Positions 46,631 to 59,601 of a DNA stretch of 64,000 nt are shown here, piece by piece (position 1 is the first letter of the stretch; every line of letters begins with the position of its first letter). The stretch is from Escallonia rubra (Eukaryota > Streptophyta > Magnoliopsida > Escalloniales > Escalloniaceae): positions 350,501-414,500 of the forward strand of contig JAVXUO010002328.1 in assembly GCA_033065855.1 (NCBI GenBank), in the 5' to 3' direction. The notes beneath the pieces were generated by a model that did no database searches, was not told the DNA's origin, and saw only the letters and a program-made list of their open reading frames with translations. A program made the translations under genes and the position numbers.

Positions 46631-49600
46631 TTATGTAATCTTGTGCAGGCCAATGTTCAAATCAGAAGATATTGAGATCAGGAGCGGAAGAGTGTGGTGC
46701 CACACAGCTTTGAAGACTCGTTTCTGATGAGCCTTTATCGACTGGGAAGGTCTGTGAGCATTGAATCTTATGTCAAAGATGTGGATAACAGGGTCTGCTG
46801 AACCAGACGTGATGTATAAACCATTAGGGGACCATGCCTGGTTGATCAGCGCAGACTGAGATTCACTATTTTCTTGTTTCCAACCAAACGCGTGAACTTC
46901 TGTCTGCCTCACCCTAATATCAAACAACCGAAGCTGCCTCTCTGGAGTCCTGCAAATAGTACATTTGACACGTAACAAGATCGGAAAATGAGAACAAGAA
47001 CAGCACAGCGCAGATTGCCCATACAAACATCAAAAGTACGTGGTAATCAACACAAAACAAACAGCAATTGTATGAAACTTGACTAGCGCGCCCACACACA
47101 CAAAAACACTCATCAAAACTACAACCTCGCATGGTTGATAGCCATCTGATACTAGTTATCTCCATTTCAAAAAAAGGTTAATTGCATAAAATCAGATATA
47201 TTTTGCATCAAATGCACCTCAACTTAGAATATTGAGGACTTCAGTAGGCTTGCCACCAAGCCATGGATTATATCACCTTGTGATATAAATAAAAGAAACT
47301 TCTGCTACCCTTGTCAAGGCTTGCAATAATATTTTTACTAGATTTCTTGAGGTTTTTTACTTTATACTTCTTACAAAGAATAATTCCCTTTTTTTTTGTG
47401 TGTGTGTGTGAAGAAAGGGGATTCAGTCACCAAGTGAATTATGTCGATGATATTTCATCTAATTGAAAAATATCCTTTCCACTTTATTTCAGAAATCGGG
47501 ATATATCAAAGATCTACCCTCACGCACTCTTCTTAGTTCCGAGTAAATAGATGCATAAAGTGCAGCTTTGGCTTTTCTTCTAGGTGAATATGTAGTGGAA
47601 ACTTTTCCCCGAATGTGATTGGTTTCTAAGATCACTTCAGGCTCTAGGCCTCTTACTAGTTAGCCCTGGTAAAGCCCCAGGCCGTGAGGTTCAACACTCA
47701 TAGAATTAATGTAATGATCATTCCAAATATGATTGTACATCATCTCTAAGAATGAAATTGAATTCTTCACTTCAAGATAAAACTTATCTCCTGCTAACAA
47801 AGCACATTAAGAACTAGAAAGTAGAAAGTGCAGCTGTCACAAAAGTTACATTAATAGGGCATCAATAATACGTGGAAGTTCCATCATGCCAGATTGAATA
47901 TGGCTCCTATACTAATTGATGCAGAAAAAAAATCTTAATTTAAAAAATAGAGACTGCCTAATTAACCAGTATGATGGCCTAAAATTTTGTCTTCTAGAAT
48001 TTTTCATTTGAAGCTAGTGTTTAAGTTTACGGAGATAGGTAGGTTTTAGATATAAAACTGAGGGTAGCAGAAGCTTTAAGGAAAACGAATTAAGGTTCAA
48101 AGGGCGTTGCTAGTGGCATAGGATGGGCTAAGATTTTTATGGTTCAAAGGGCATTGCTGAGCGACATATGTTTAATGGAACTCCGGAGTCTTCATAATGC
48201 ACATCAATGCAAAAAATCCCTTGCTTGAGAAAAATCTACATCTTCCAACTCAAATGGAGTTATGGTCATCGTTTGACCAAAAGTCGTCTGATATAGTTTT
48301 GGATCATGTAGGAGGATCCCAGCCCAGTTGGTCAAATATTTCTAAAAAAACTAGAGATGCCCTTTTGAGATATAGAGTTCCATCAGCGCATACATGAATT
48401 CATCAAGTAAAAATAGTGTCATATGCAACTCTTGGAAACAGCAAGTTGTAGAAAAGGATAATACAAATTCCTCGCAGAGCAATAAAGCGAAATGTCGAAT
48501 ACTGGTTGTGTTAGTGAGAAGAAACTTACCCAGTCTGAACCATAAAGAGATTGAAGTCGCAAGGATTAGGTAGAACACTCATGCATTTGCTCTCTATTTG
48601 ATGCTTGTAATCGGCTCTTCCAGCTCGTAAATCAAACCCAATAATCCTCTTGTCTGCACCAACAGAAATTACAATCTGCTTTTGCTGCATCCCAGCAACT
48701 CCCATCACAGCGGAGGAATGCATACTCCTGTGCACCACTTTTGGCTTCCAAGAGTTCCCCCCATCTTTCTCATTCCAAAGAACTACAGCATGATCACTTC
48801 CACCAGTCACAAAACAGGTATCCTCCCATGGCATGAACACTATGTTGTTGATAATCCCTTTAAGATGAGGCTTCTCCTCAAGAAAACTCACACGAGTTCT
48901 CTGTTGATGCGTCAATGTAAAAAGTATGAAGAGAATTAAGCTCTAAAAGATACGCTCACATTTTAACATTATGGTTGGAAAATAAATAATCACATCTCAA
49001 TTGAGGAGTTAAAAGGAGTTAGAAAGTAACGGCAATAAGTATAATTGAGAAATATAGTAGGAATAACTTCTTTACTGCTTTACCCTGACCAAGACACCGA
49101 AGTTTCCTCTCCCCGTGTATATAGTATAGACATCCACAAATTAGAGCATTTTAAGCCTTGGGCAGCAGTAAGACTGCAGCATTTAGACCTGGAGATCACA
49201 GGTTGTAGAAACAGCCTCCTCACAAAAGAAGAGGAAAGGCTGCTTAAACCAAACCTCTCCAAATCTGGCAATGACAGCAGCCTTATGCAACTACATAACC
49301 TAAGCATTTTTCATCTCACATGTAAGCCTCAAAACATGAACCCGACCCATGTTAAGGGTCATCAGCAAGGTTTTCCAGCAGATGGTAACTCAAAACTTCC
49401 ATTGAATGGTTTCTTGGACTCGAATTAAGTACACATTTCAGCAACTTCATGGAGCACCAATTTACCTCAAGAAGAGTACAAATAACGTACTTGAACAGTA
49501 AATATTTAAATTTGGTTTTATGTCCTAATACTAAGACAGATCCACATCCTTATCCAGCATCCATCCACTGGTTTAGGAGTATGCATCCATATAAAGAACT

Positions 49601-52600
49601 ACAGCATGATCACTTCCACCAGTCACGAAACAGGTAACCAACCATGACAAGTACACTATGTTGTTGAGAATTCCCTAAAAATGAGGCCTCTCCTCCAGGA
49701 AACTCGCACGAGTTCTCTGTTCATGCATCAACATATTAGTATGAAGAGAACATAAACTTCACAAGAAATTGTGCAGAAACATGTGTTGCTGTACATGTCG
49801 ATAGATACATACACATACACCGGTAAGTAGCACAAGTATAGAAATGTCCTGTAAGCAATCACTAAATCGTGATTCTTACCTCTTTTCCTTTATTCAGGTT
49901 CAGGACTGCTATCTGAGAATCCCCACCATCAGCAGTGTAAACAGACAGTAGACTGCTTCCCTCTGGATGCCAAGCTATATCTTCCGGCCACCGCCTTTGC
50001 TTGAGGGATGCACAATCAGTACTACTAAGAAAGTTGGCACTTGATCTGCAATTTGTGAGTATGAAGCACAAAAAACAAAATGAAGAAACTTTTACATGAA
50101 AAAGGCATATACTTTGTTTCGTGAAATAAAAAGGACGGCCTTGAAGTTGTACACTAATATAGAAGCCCTAAAAATGCCAAGAAAATAAACATCTGCGCAT
50201 AGCTGCAACTCACTGGCTGATTTCTTGGAGAACCATAAATGTCCTTCTTATAACTAATAACTATTTGCGGACGATATCTCACTCTATGGACCATGTTATT
50301 ATATAAAAGGTGGATATAAGACAAACTTCTAAATAAGCCAATGCATTATTGCGAAATCCGGCATTTGCTGTGTACTAAAGTGGAAATAAATCCGACATTG
50401 GCCGTGTACTGGGGGACTACGTGTAATAAAGAGCTTGAATTTCATGATCCCACGTTGGAACTGGGGGAGTTTGAGATGAGATTGGCGTTATAAGACCCTG
50501 CCAAGGATCTCAAAAGACCTACTTGGCTTAGCCATTTATAGGAGGCCATGATTCTGGGTCGTTAAGATACATCAGATCCTGCAAGCGTGGCTATAACTGC
50601 AACAACGGTGTTTTAACACTCTATGCAACAAAGGAAAAAGATATGGATCTGATTCTTGTAAAAGATCTGGTCATAAGAATATATACCCTCTTGCCTGAAC
50701 TTGCCACAAGTTTACCACTCCATCCAAAGCGCTGCAAAACAATCAATGCAGGTCAAGGGTTTGGAACTCAAGTGGTTATATAAAGTAACTATAAATTTAG
50801 CAATCATAAGTTGCTTCATTGTAGGCACAAAAGAAAATCTTGTTGTTTCTTCAAGATAATAATGTATAGATATGAAGAAGGATAAAATCACCAGGTGTAA
50901 TTATCAGGAAATAAGAAGAGTACTGGTCTAATTAAGGATTGCTCAAAGACAGGGTTGAGTCTGGAAGAGAAATATCATTGAGGAAGAAAAGAGAATAATG
51001 AATGTCCATATACAAGTTTCGTGTTAAACTAACAAGCAATTTATGGACATTGTTCCATGATTGCGAGAGCATATTGGCAATTCATGGGAAGCCAAATATA
51101 AGAGATTACGGAGTTCAATTTTTAAAGAAGACTTATACATCCAGAAAGCATATTTTCTGTGTAAATGAATCTCTACTTAAGCTTACAACATGGACGCATG
51201 CTACCAAATACCAATATCAAAATCAACCAATAGGGTAACTGAACTAATGTAGCACCACACAGTAGCTATGCAAATCCTTACTAAACAGCGAAAACATATG
51301 TATCAAGGCATTTCAAGAAAAAAATCGTGTGACCGCCAAAAAGCAGATAATATAAGAAGAATCTCAGACTAGCAAATGACATAGACATGAAGTAAATAAT
51401 TAATACAAGGTAATAAAAATTTGAAATCTAAATCACTTGACAGCTACACGTAGATCCAAGGCCAAGATGGACAGACTTTCCATTTACTTGTATGGTTGTA
51501 ATGATTCAGTTCCATATAACAACAAATATAATGCCCCGCGCGCACGCCGGGGGGGGGGGGAGCGCAGCGTGTTCTGAATATTTCATATTTGCACGACATT
51601 CAGAATGACAAGACAATAGAGTTTTGCTAATGTAAACTGCTATTAGCTTCACTCATGAGCTGATAAGACTTCACTCCCCACCCCCGACGGGGAAAAGGGA
51701 AAAGAGAAGTAAAGAATATACCCTTCACTCAATGAGAAAATGGTCAAACTCTAAAAATCAAACCTAATGGTTCTTGAGGAGTGATAATAGGATATATATT
51801 GGTTGCTTGTTGAACCTGTGAAAGTAGGATAACCTTCGGGAGGTCAAAATTTTGTCCAGGTAGATAACGATAGAAATAAGAGAGACTCAGATAATTCATG
51901 TCGTTACGTCATTTCATAAAATTGGTGGACTCAATATACTTCTCATTTCTTTTTTTCAGGAAATTACATGAAAGAAAATTAGAATTATAGCCATTTAAAG
52001 CATTTTTGGTTGATAAAAAAGAGTATGTGCTTTGAATACTATAAGATGTTCCATAAAAAAAACCTTAATGCAACAAAATAACCTCTCGTAGAAACTGACC
52101 GCAGCAAGTCACATTAAGCCATACTAACAATCAAGGTATACCTGGTGATAGAAATTATCTATAGAGACGAATTAGAATGAGAGTCATAGAAATGCTAAAA
52201 GCTATATTTTGACGTTTTGGGTTATATTTGTTTATTTATCAAACCACAAGAAGTAAAAGGAAAATTTTGTGGATTGAATTAGGAGCCAGCCATACAGTCT
52301 TTACCAAGAATCGACATTACACATGGAAGTGACATGACATGATTTTGGGCACTGAAGACATAATTTCATCTCCATATCCACTTTCAAAGTAGTTCACTAT
52401 AAATCTAATTACTTTGCTACATTTTCTCATCCAGTGTACGAAAAGGTAGACAACTTGCCTGTTCTTGATTTTTATCAACTGTACCAACTGTAAAAGCAGA
52501 CCCAACGCTATACGAGATGTCGAGATTAATATTGATATGGTACCTTCTGCAACTCATTGACACACTAAACTTATCAATGCAAGTGCTTATCAGCCCCACA

Positions 52601-55600
52601 ATAAACTTACACGGCCCAAAGCAGAAGAAGTTTTCTATGAATGCATGCCATCCTAGAACTCTTGCCGTAGCAGAAACCAATACACTTACAACTTAAGCTA
52701 AACTCACTGGTATCCTTATGGTCTTTTCATCTATAAAGGAAAGAACAACGAAAAACTAATTAATTCCTCCTTTCTGATTCATCGCGTGTGTGTGAGAGAG
52801 ACCAAAGAGAAGATTGAGAGGAAGCTCTAGTTGAACACCAACATCATCAAAGTATTCTATTTGAGTGTCTTCTGAAATCAGATAACATTAGATCCAGTAA
52901 TGCCTTTTAAACTGCATATTATGGCCCATCTTGGCGGGAAATTTTGACCATACTCCTCATATTTTAGCTGAAAGAAGTTTAACATTCAAATATAGTACCA
53001 CTTCGCTATTTCATGAGTTCCTCGATCAGAAAGTACCTGGTTACGAAAAGCTGATCATTTGTTGGACACAAAACAAGACTTCTCAACTTTCTCTTGTGTT
53101 GACTAGAGATGAGACAGCCTGTTTGACAGTGGATGGTGCATGGTGAAGCGCGGCTACATATTAACGAGATCAATTCTTTGTGTTCTTGCTGCTCTGTATT
53201 AAAAAAAAAAGCAAGTGCAATAAGTAACAAGCCTGAACTCTGAATTACTGATAAATTACGCAACAGCACGCAATCTGTAGTTGAGAAACAAATTTTCAAG
53301 TCCATCATTTAAAGAAAAGCCAAAGGATATCATGCCATTAAGCGTGCTAAAGTATTACCAAACTTCCTTTTTGTTCCTTTATCTTGCCTTTCAACAACAT
53401 CCTGCTCAGAAGAGCTTCCATGAGATTTTTCGCCTTTCGGTTTCGCAATACTCTTCATGTGGGTGGGAACTGATGTACTAGGTCGAGAACCAGAACCACT
53501 CGAAGCTTTAGTTCCAGACTCCATCAACTTTGGTTTCACAGCAGGAAGAACAAGCTGTGGTCTAAACTGCTGCTCATTTTGAGAAGAAACTTCACTGGTT
53601 TGGATGGTGTTAGTTGATCTCTGCTCTAGTTTTACATCTTTCACACCATCTCCTATAGGGTTCTTGGATGACTTTATATTATCTTGAACTAATTGTGGAT
53701 TGTCTCTGCCTCGAAGGCGAGCCAGCTTGCTTTGTGAATCCTCCAACCTCCTCTCTGCTTGATCAAGCTGTGCACCTTTTCCAAAAAGATGATTAGTTGA
53801 ACTCTTCCTATTTTCTGTGCAGCCTTAGGCACCAATTGTGAACACCATACATACAGAACAACTAAAAAAGCATACTACACCACATCAGCATAAAAAACCT
53901 GTATAGATTTTCAAACGAAAATCCTTAGGCTTCTTTATAGTAGTACGACATTTTGAGTTGAATGATATAAACATACATCTATATATAGGTACATCTGACA
54001 GAAGCAGGCAACAGAGAACATATTGCGCAAAAGCTACAAGAAAGAATGGAAAAATCCTCCCCACCATGGAAGAAGAATAAATAAAACAAAAACTAGGATG
54101 TGGAAAAGAACCGCATTATTGCGCTTGGCATAAATGAAGGTGAGACCTCCCGACTCTTGGACAGCCGTTTGAATTTGTTTGCAACCCTGATGCACACAAC
54201 TCGTATATACTCAAGGCCTCCATCCTTCATCCACCCAATTAGAACTTAGGTATCGCCTTTCAGTACAGATTTATTCATCCACATAGACAACAATCACCAG
54301 GATGAGACTTGGTGCATATGTAAGTTGCTGAAGTGTGACTTGGAGGTAACGGTTAAAACGAAAAAAAAGATTGAGGTAAGGCTGCATGCATCAACCCTAC
54401 CAAACCCCACAGTGGCAGATGCCCTGTGACTTGCGCTGCCCCTATTTAATTGCAATAATGAGGCCTTCTTAATTCCTATAATGCTAAAAGTTTTGCTTTG
54501 ATATCAAAACCCATGGCATCCAAACTTTTAAAAGAGAGGACGGTTCGCCCATTATAATTACAGATCCTACCTCCTATTCCCAATTGGCAATGAGTATCAA
54601 GAGAGCACCCATAATGTTTTACCATAACTTTCTTCATCAGCAACAAAATATATGAATGACCACAGACTTGACAAGTATTGCTCACTGAAATGACCAAGGA
54701 CCAACACAGCTTTGCCATCTTCAAGTACATTGCTTCTACATTCTTTTGGGAACTAATCTCCAAAGAAAAGTAGCAAAGAAACCTTTCAGCTTCTGATCCT
54801 TGAAACTCGGCCCAAGATAATTTCTTAGCTTGTGAAAAGGCGAAAAGCAATGGGAGCACTTCTTGCTATTTCATCCCAGTCATGTGAGTTTTTCAGAACC
54901 AACTTCTAACAGTGATCCAAGTCATTATTATGACTAGAGTGTGCCCGGTAAGACTTCTACTGTTTACTTTGAGACAGGCAATAAAGCTAGTGCAACCTCG
55001 CCAACTTAAGACCACTTTGTTCGTTGTTCTAAAACGGCTTCTTCTTAACTAGTATGACTCACTAACTTCAAACCCAACAAGAAAGCCTTGACAATTGCAA
55101 AACAAAAACTTGCCGTTTTTCTGTCTTAGTCCATCATTAAATCCATTCCTAAGCTGCACTTTCGCAGTTAATGCAAAATTTTCTACTCACATTAACCACA
55201 GCAAAGTCTGTACCTAATTTTTATTTGTCCCCTATACCTAAACAGACTGCAAAAGTTTCCGAGCACATGTATTTCAGTTTTTGTCCCTTCATTGAAAATA
55301 ATAAGTCAATCAATTTGCCCAGCAGAAAATGACAAACATTGCCCGACTTTTTCCAGCCAAACATGTCATTCAGTAAATTCAGTCAATCAATTTGCCCAGC
55401 ATAATGACAAAGATTGCCCTGCTTTTTCCAGCCAAACATGTCATTCAGTAAATTCATCTTATAAGTTAAAAACTTATATAATCAAATTAATTATACTCCA
55501 ACTGGAGCAGCCTAGCCATAACGCAGTCAAAACAACACAACACACATACCCCCACCCCCCAATATGCTGGCTTGCATATGACAAATAGGATGCAAGAAAT

Positions 55601-56804
55601 GTATCGTAAACCACTCAAGGTCCATACCGCAAAAGATCGGGAGCACGTTATTTGCATTTTTGTGTCTTCATTGACAAAATCAAGTCAGTTTAGGCAAACA
55701 GAACCACACAATACTCCTATAACAATAAAACATACTGCCCAAATTTTCTCCACCCCAACATGTCATTCAGTGCATTCATCTTATACGTTAAGAACTTCAA
55801 TAATCAAATTAATTATACTCCAACAGCATAAACGTGGCCATAAAACAGTCAAAACAACATTATACAACACACAAACACACACTCGTACACACCAACAGCA
55901 AATGTAATACAGGAAATAAATTTCCTACTGTCATTAACAACGCAAAGTATATACCACAAAAGTTTGGGAGCACAAGCATTTCAGTTTTTGCGCTGTCATT
56001 CCCAAAAGTGAGTCAATTTACATGAACACGGCCACATAATACTTCCATCATTACAAGAAAAAGTATTACCCCGAATTTTTTCCCAACAAAATAGGTCATT
56101 AAGCGCATCCATCTTATACACTCAAAATTTCAACGATCACATTAGTCACACCAACTGCATGAACATAGCCATAAAACAGTAAAAATAACACAACACAAAC
56201 ACACGCATACAATATAAGAAATGAAATTTAAATCTAGGGATTGGTACAACCTCCGATTTTAGTAGGCCATATACGCTTATAATTACTTCACTGCAAAGCC
56301 TAGCCAAAAGAAATTAAAAATAGCATATAACACACAGCCACACACACGATACTGTAGGAGAAATGAATTTATGTAGGAACTGATACAACCTCAGATGTAT
56401 AGTAGGCCATAAGCTTGCCTCTATGTTCAGTGTATTCATCTTATACATCAAAACCTCAAAATTCCATATAAATTTCTCTAACTGCATAAGCCTTAAAAAA
56501 AAATCAAAATAACTGGATACTTAGACACACATACACACGCACGCACACACATGCGCGCGTATATACAAAACATAGCAAATATAACACGAGAAATGAAACT
56601 TATGGAAGGAATTGGTACAACCTCGGATTTGTAGTAGGCCATGCGCTTCCGGAGGTGTTCGACTTCCTTGGCACGGTGCTCGATGAGCGCCACCAGTGCC
56701 TCTTCCTGCTCTTCCCTGTCTTGCTGCGCTCCGTTTTCTTCGGCCATCGCTACTTCGCGGTTGGACTCCATTCTCGGCCTCTTCAGCACGGGAGTCTCGC
56801 TCAT
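46631..56804 (-). CDS. WD40-repeat (transducin family) protein, 7 exons
   Basis: Minus-strand exons are 56804-56622, 53767-53359, 53193-53037, 50731-50687, 50045-49880, 48900-48530 and 46949-46631. They sum to 1650 bases and 549 residues. The N-terminus (MSETPVLKRPRMES) leads into a Glu/Gln-rich coiled coil continuing across exon 2 (EEQEEALVALIEHRAKEVEHL, LDQAERRLEDSQSKLARLRG). Then comes a disordered Ser/Pro/Lys-rich linker and, from about residue 205, WD40 blades: HKRKLRSLVLCP, ALDGVVNLWQV, WPEDIAWHPEGSSLLSVY, FMPWEDTCFVTGGSDHAVVLW, SVGADKRIIGFDL, QLRLFDIRVRQTE, SADPVIHIFDIR and HQKRVFKAVWHH. It resembles a plant family of uncharacterised transducin/WD40 proteins (I recall At3g54190 and At2g38630); its partners are unknown. 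WD40 propellers scaffold protein complexes. Introns 1 and 5 contain copies of exon sequence. Confidence 0.93.
49150..49292 (+). mobile_element. Au-type SINE fragment
   Basis: The words TTGGGCAGCAG, GACCTGGAGATCACAGGTT, GAAACAGCCTC and GGCTGC occur in the order of the plant Au SINE, a tRNA-derived SINE. Inner parts are missing. It lies in intron 5 of the WD40 gene, antisense to it. The match is from memory of the consensus. Confidence 0.45.
49594..49755 (-). pseudogene. broken duplicate of WD40 exon 6 start
   Basis: In intron 5 this block closely matches the 5' part of exon 6 and its upstream intron (48778-48935), including the CAACAG-type splice region, here diverged, and the codons for RTR-SFLEE-PH. 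It stops about 40 codons in and carries an in-frame stop just after PHF, so inclusion would truncate the protein. It is a partial segmental copy rather than a retrocopy, because flanking intron is copied as well. Confidence 0.8.
54331..54444 (+). mobile_element. Au-type SINE, 3' part
   Basis: The sequence GTGACTTGGAGGTAACGGTT resembles the tRNA-like B box region. Then come GAGGTAAGGCTGCATGCATC, CCAAACCCCACAGTGGC and TTGCGCTGCCC followed by T-rich sequence. This is the order of the Au SINE 3' half. It lies in intron 1 of the WD40 gene, antisense to it. Confidence 0.6.
55305..56621. repeat. ~330-base tandem repeats in WD40 intron 1
   Basis: Four diverged units each contain CATTCA(G)TNNATTCATCTTATA, then a variable stretch, then CCATAA(A/C)(A/G)CAGT-AAAACAACA and a CA-rich run. 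They are anchored at about 55442, 55762, 56096 and 56426. Within 55305-55460 there is also a nested ~75-base duplication (TTTTTCCAGCCAAACATGTC). Two units carry degenerate copies of the end of exon 1 plus its donor region, near 56241-56271 and 56372-56404. Confidence 0.75.
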
Positions 56805-57486
56805 TCCTTCGTCCTTTTAGTGTCTGTTGTCGGGGAATTTCAATGACGATCTCATTACAAAGGGGATGTAACCATCTGTTTGTTTGAAACCAATTCTATT
56901 AAGAATTGAAATTTTAAAATGGGATTTGGTGAGGAAATTCAACTCAATCTTTTTTTTTCTTCCTCTTTTGGCATTAAAAGGGAATTGAAATTTCATCATT
57001 CTTATTTTGGGCGTAGATAATCGAGAAAATATAATATAATGAATTTATAGACAACTATATCCAAAGCTTATGAGTTATGTCCACGGATAGGATCAGGATC
57101 CCCTGCTGTAGCAAGGGATCCTAATCCCCACGGATAGTAATGACACGTCAACACTGATGGTTGAAGCAACGAGGGTGGTGGTGGTAGCGGGTGGCGTGGC
57201 ATGCGTGATGAGGTCGTCTATTGATGGTAACATTATAAGTGGTGATACTTGAATGTGGTAGTGATGGCAATAGTTGTGATGGTGGTGGCAGTGGTAACGA
57301 TGGTGGCAGTCTAGTGACAGTGACAGTGAAGGTAATGATTATGGTGGTGGTGATGTGACCCACTACTAACAACGGTGGTAACTGTAATAGGGGTTGCAGC
57401 ATGGTGGTGATTGGGGTGATGTCTTGATGCAGTAATGTTGGGAGTGGTGGTGGGGATAGTGGTCTAGTGGTAGCGATGGTAACAGT
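56805..57486. other. upstream of the WD40 gene, with GGT-rich tract
   Basis: The first few hundred bases are the likely WD40 promoter on the minus strand. From about 57150 the sequence turns into an imperfect GGT/GTGGTGGCA tract that continues after the hAT insertion, at 58255-58345. No gene is seen. Confidence 0.55.
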
Positions 57487-58254
57487 CATAGTTATCAATA
57501 CCGTAGCGGCCGGTACGTACCATTTTTACCTTCTATTGATACGGTACCGCTTACATTTTGTACCGGTCAAAATACCGCTCTGTACCGGTTGTACCGGCCG
57601 GTACAGGTGATACAAGCCGAGAACTACGTACCGGCCATGTACCGGGCGAGATATTATGTTTTGTATCGATTCCTTAAATAATGTAAAAGTAACAAATTTT
57701 GTTCGAAATTTTGTAAATTGACCATATAAAGACTAAATAGAAAAAACTCTTTGAGTTCTTTTATACCTATCAAAGCCTATGTAGCTTATTGCTCAAAATA
57801 TTCACCTAGCTTTGATCATATTCTTTCATCTATATGATGTACTGTTTTACACACATGTAGCGAGCACACACACGCACACGTGCACACACACAAAAACAAC
57901 TTATTCTTAAACCTGCAAACATTGTTATTGAACAAAAAAACTTATTCTTACATAAGAATTTGCCAATGAGATCGTTGAAAGGGGGGATAATCCTAGAGGA
58001 AGTAATTTAATTAAAAAAGTTATTTATTTTATTTGAAAATTAACATAATTCAAACTTTATAAGACAAACAATTTATTCTAAAGGAGCTATTAGTAAAAAA
58101 ATATATGTATATTTTGTTAGTTAGCCAATGAATAAATATTACAGATGTATATTATTGATGAAAATTTGAGACGGTACCGAGACGGTACCGGTACCAATAC
58201 GTACCATCTTATGAAAAAAACGATACGCATTCCGGTACGGTATTCATAACTATG
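57487..58254. mobile_element. non-autonomous hAT transposon with perfect 8-bp target duplication
   Basis: The left end CATAGTTATCAATACCGTAG and the inverted right end CATAGTTATGAATACCGTAC differ at only a few positions. GTAACAGT lies directly outside both ends (57479-57486 and 58255-58262), a perfect 8-bp duplication as made by hAT transposases. Both subterminal regions are packed with GGTACC/CCGGTAC motifs, the likely transposase binding sites. The 768-base interior codes for nothing recognisable. It interrupts a GGT-rich tract. Confidence 0.88.
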
Positions 58255-59601
58255 GTAACAGTGGTGATTGTGATCACGGCAATGACAGCGAAGGTGGTGT
58301 GGTGGTGTCAATGGCGATGAAAATGGTGGTGAGAAGGTCGTCGTCCGCCCATGGATTCATTGGTTGTAGATATAAAATAAATAATATTTTTTAGTTCAAG
58401 CAAATTCAAATTCTATAAAATCCATCATTTCTTATCGGATTTCAGACTATATAAACAAATCATCTCGAATCCCATTAAATATAATTCATTTTTTAAACTT
58501 CTATTTTATAATATACCAAATATCTAAATATAAGTATTTGAAATGAAATTCTTTCAAATGCATGATTTCAAACACACTGCAAGTTTATTAAATGTACGAA
58601 CATTCATATGTCAACGAGGGTCATTTGTGTCTTTTAATAATCATCATTTGCTTTGTGATTACTGCGGAGTATTATATAAATGATGCCTCTTCTAGCATAG
58701 TTGGCTTGGTTCACATCTATTTCTGCACTATTTCAGTTTGAAATTCACGATTGTCAACGAGTCTACAACTAAACACGAAGGAAAATGTTCAAATTCATAA
58801 GTTTTCGTTTTTTCAATTCTTAATGACCCTTGTTTGCTAAAATATGCTAAGAAAGAAGAGAAGATCTGATAATACTATTTCGATGGCTCCTCTCTTTTTT
58901 TCCTTTTTTTTTCTTTCTAAAATGGCTCCTCAGCACTGGATTTTGGTTGAAGCAAATGTGAGCCAGACGATTCAAATCGAAGGACAAAAGGTAACAGCCA
59001 AGGAATCTCCAACGATCCATTGTCTGCAATGCCGAATAGAATGCTACATTTCTCTTCAATTGGGCAGGCAGGATCGTCGAGGCGAAGGTCAAATAAAGTT
59101 GATACGAGTATGGCATTTAAGGTCGAATTTGACGTTGAGTAATGATACAACTTTTCCATAACATCATCGGCCACATAATATTATTCTCAACGCGCACCAC
59201 CTCCACCACCATGGCACCACCACCAGTACCCTACGGTATCTTACCATAACTTGGTGAGAAGACAGCGTTATATGTCACAAATACTGGTAGTATGGCAGAA
59301 GCCTTCTGACTTGCCAAAAACTAAACAGAATTGTTCCCTCTCCCTTCCCCCGCAACCCCCCGCGTCTTTTGCGAATACGTAAGAGATCAATTGCAAAACC
59401 TCATCCATTCCTGCACAATTCAGCCAGCAGCTAATAAACCAATCTCACGTTGGGAGCCTCCAAGATATAGTTGTAAAACCCCTGCATTTTGTGACTTTCC
59501 AGTCCTGCGGAAGAAGAGCCAAAACTTTTCATGGCATTCAATTTCCGGGTGATGTCTGGCGTACACGATGATAATGACATCCGTTGCACAAGGAAATAGA
59601 A
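58255..59601. other. intergenic, 3' side of the APO gene
   Basis: It holds the end of the GGT-rich tract, AT-rich sequence, and two overlapping open frames at 58844-59161 (+) and 58917-59174 (-). Neither matches a family I know. The APO 3' UTR lies at the right edge. Confidence 0.45.

Noticed and set aside
49045-49428. 127-codon open frame on the plus strand
   Set aside because: It lies in WD40 intron 5 and is partly an Au SINE fragment.
58844-59174. Opposed open frames of 105 (+) and 85 (-) codons
   Set aside because: They overlap on opposite strands, and neither matches a family I know or has neighbouring exons that fit.
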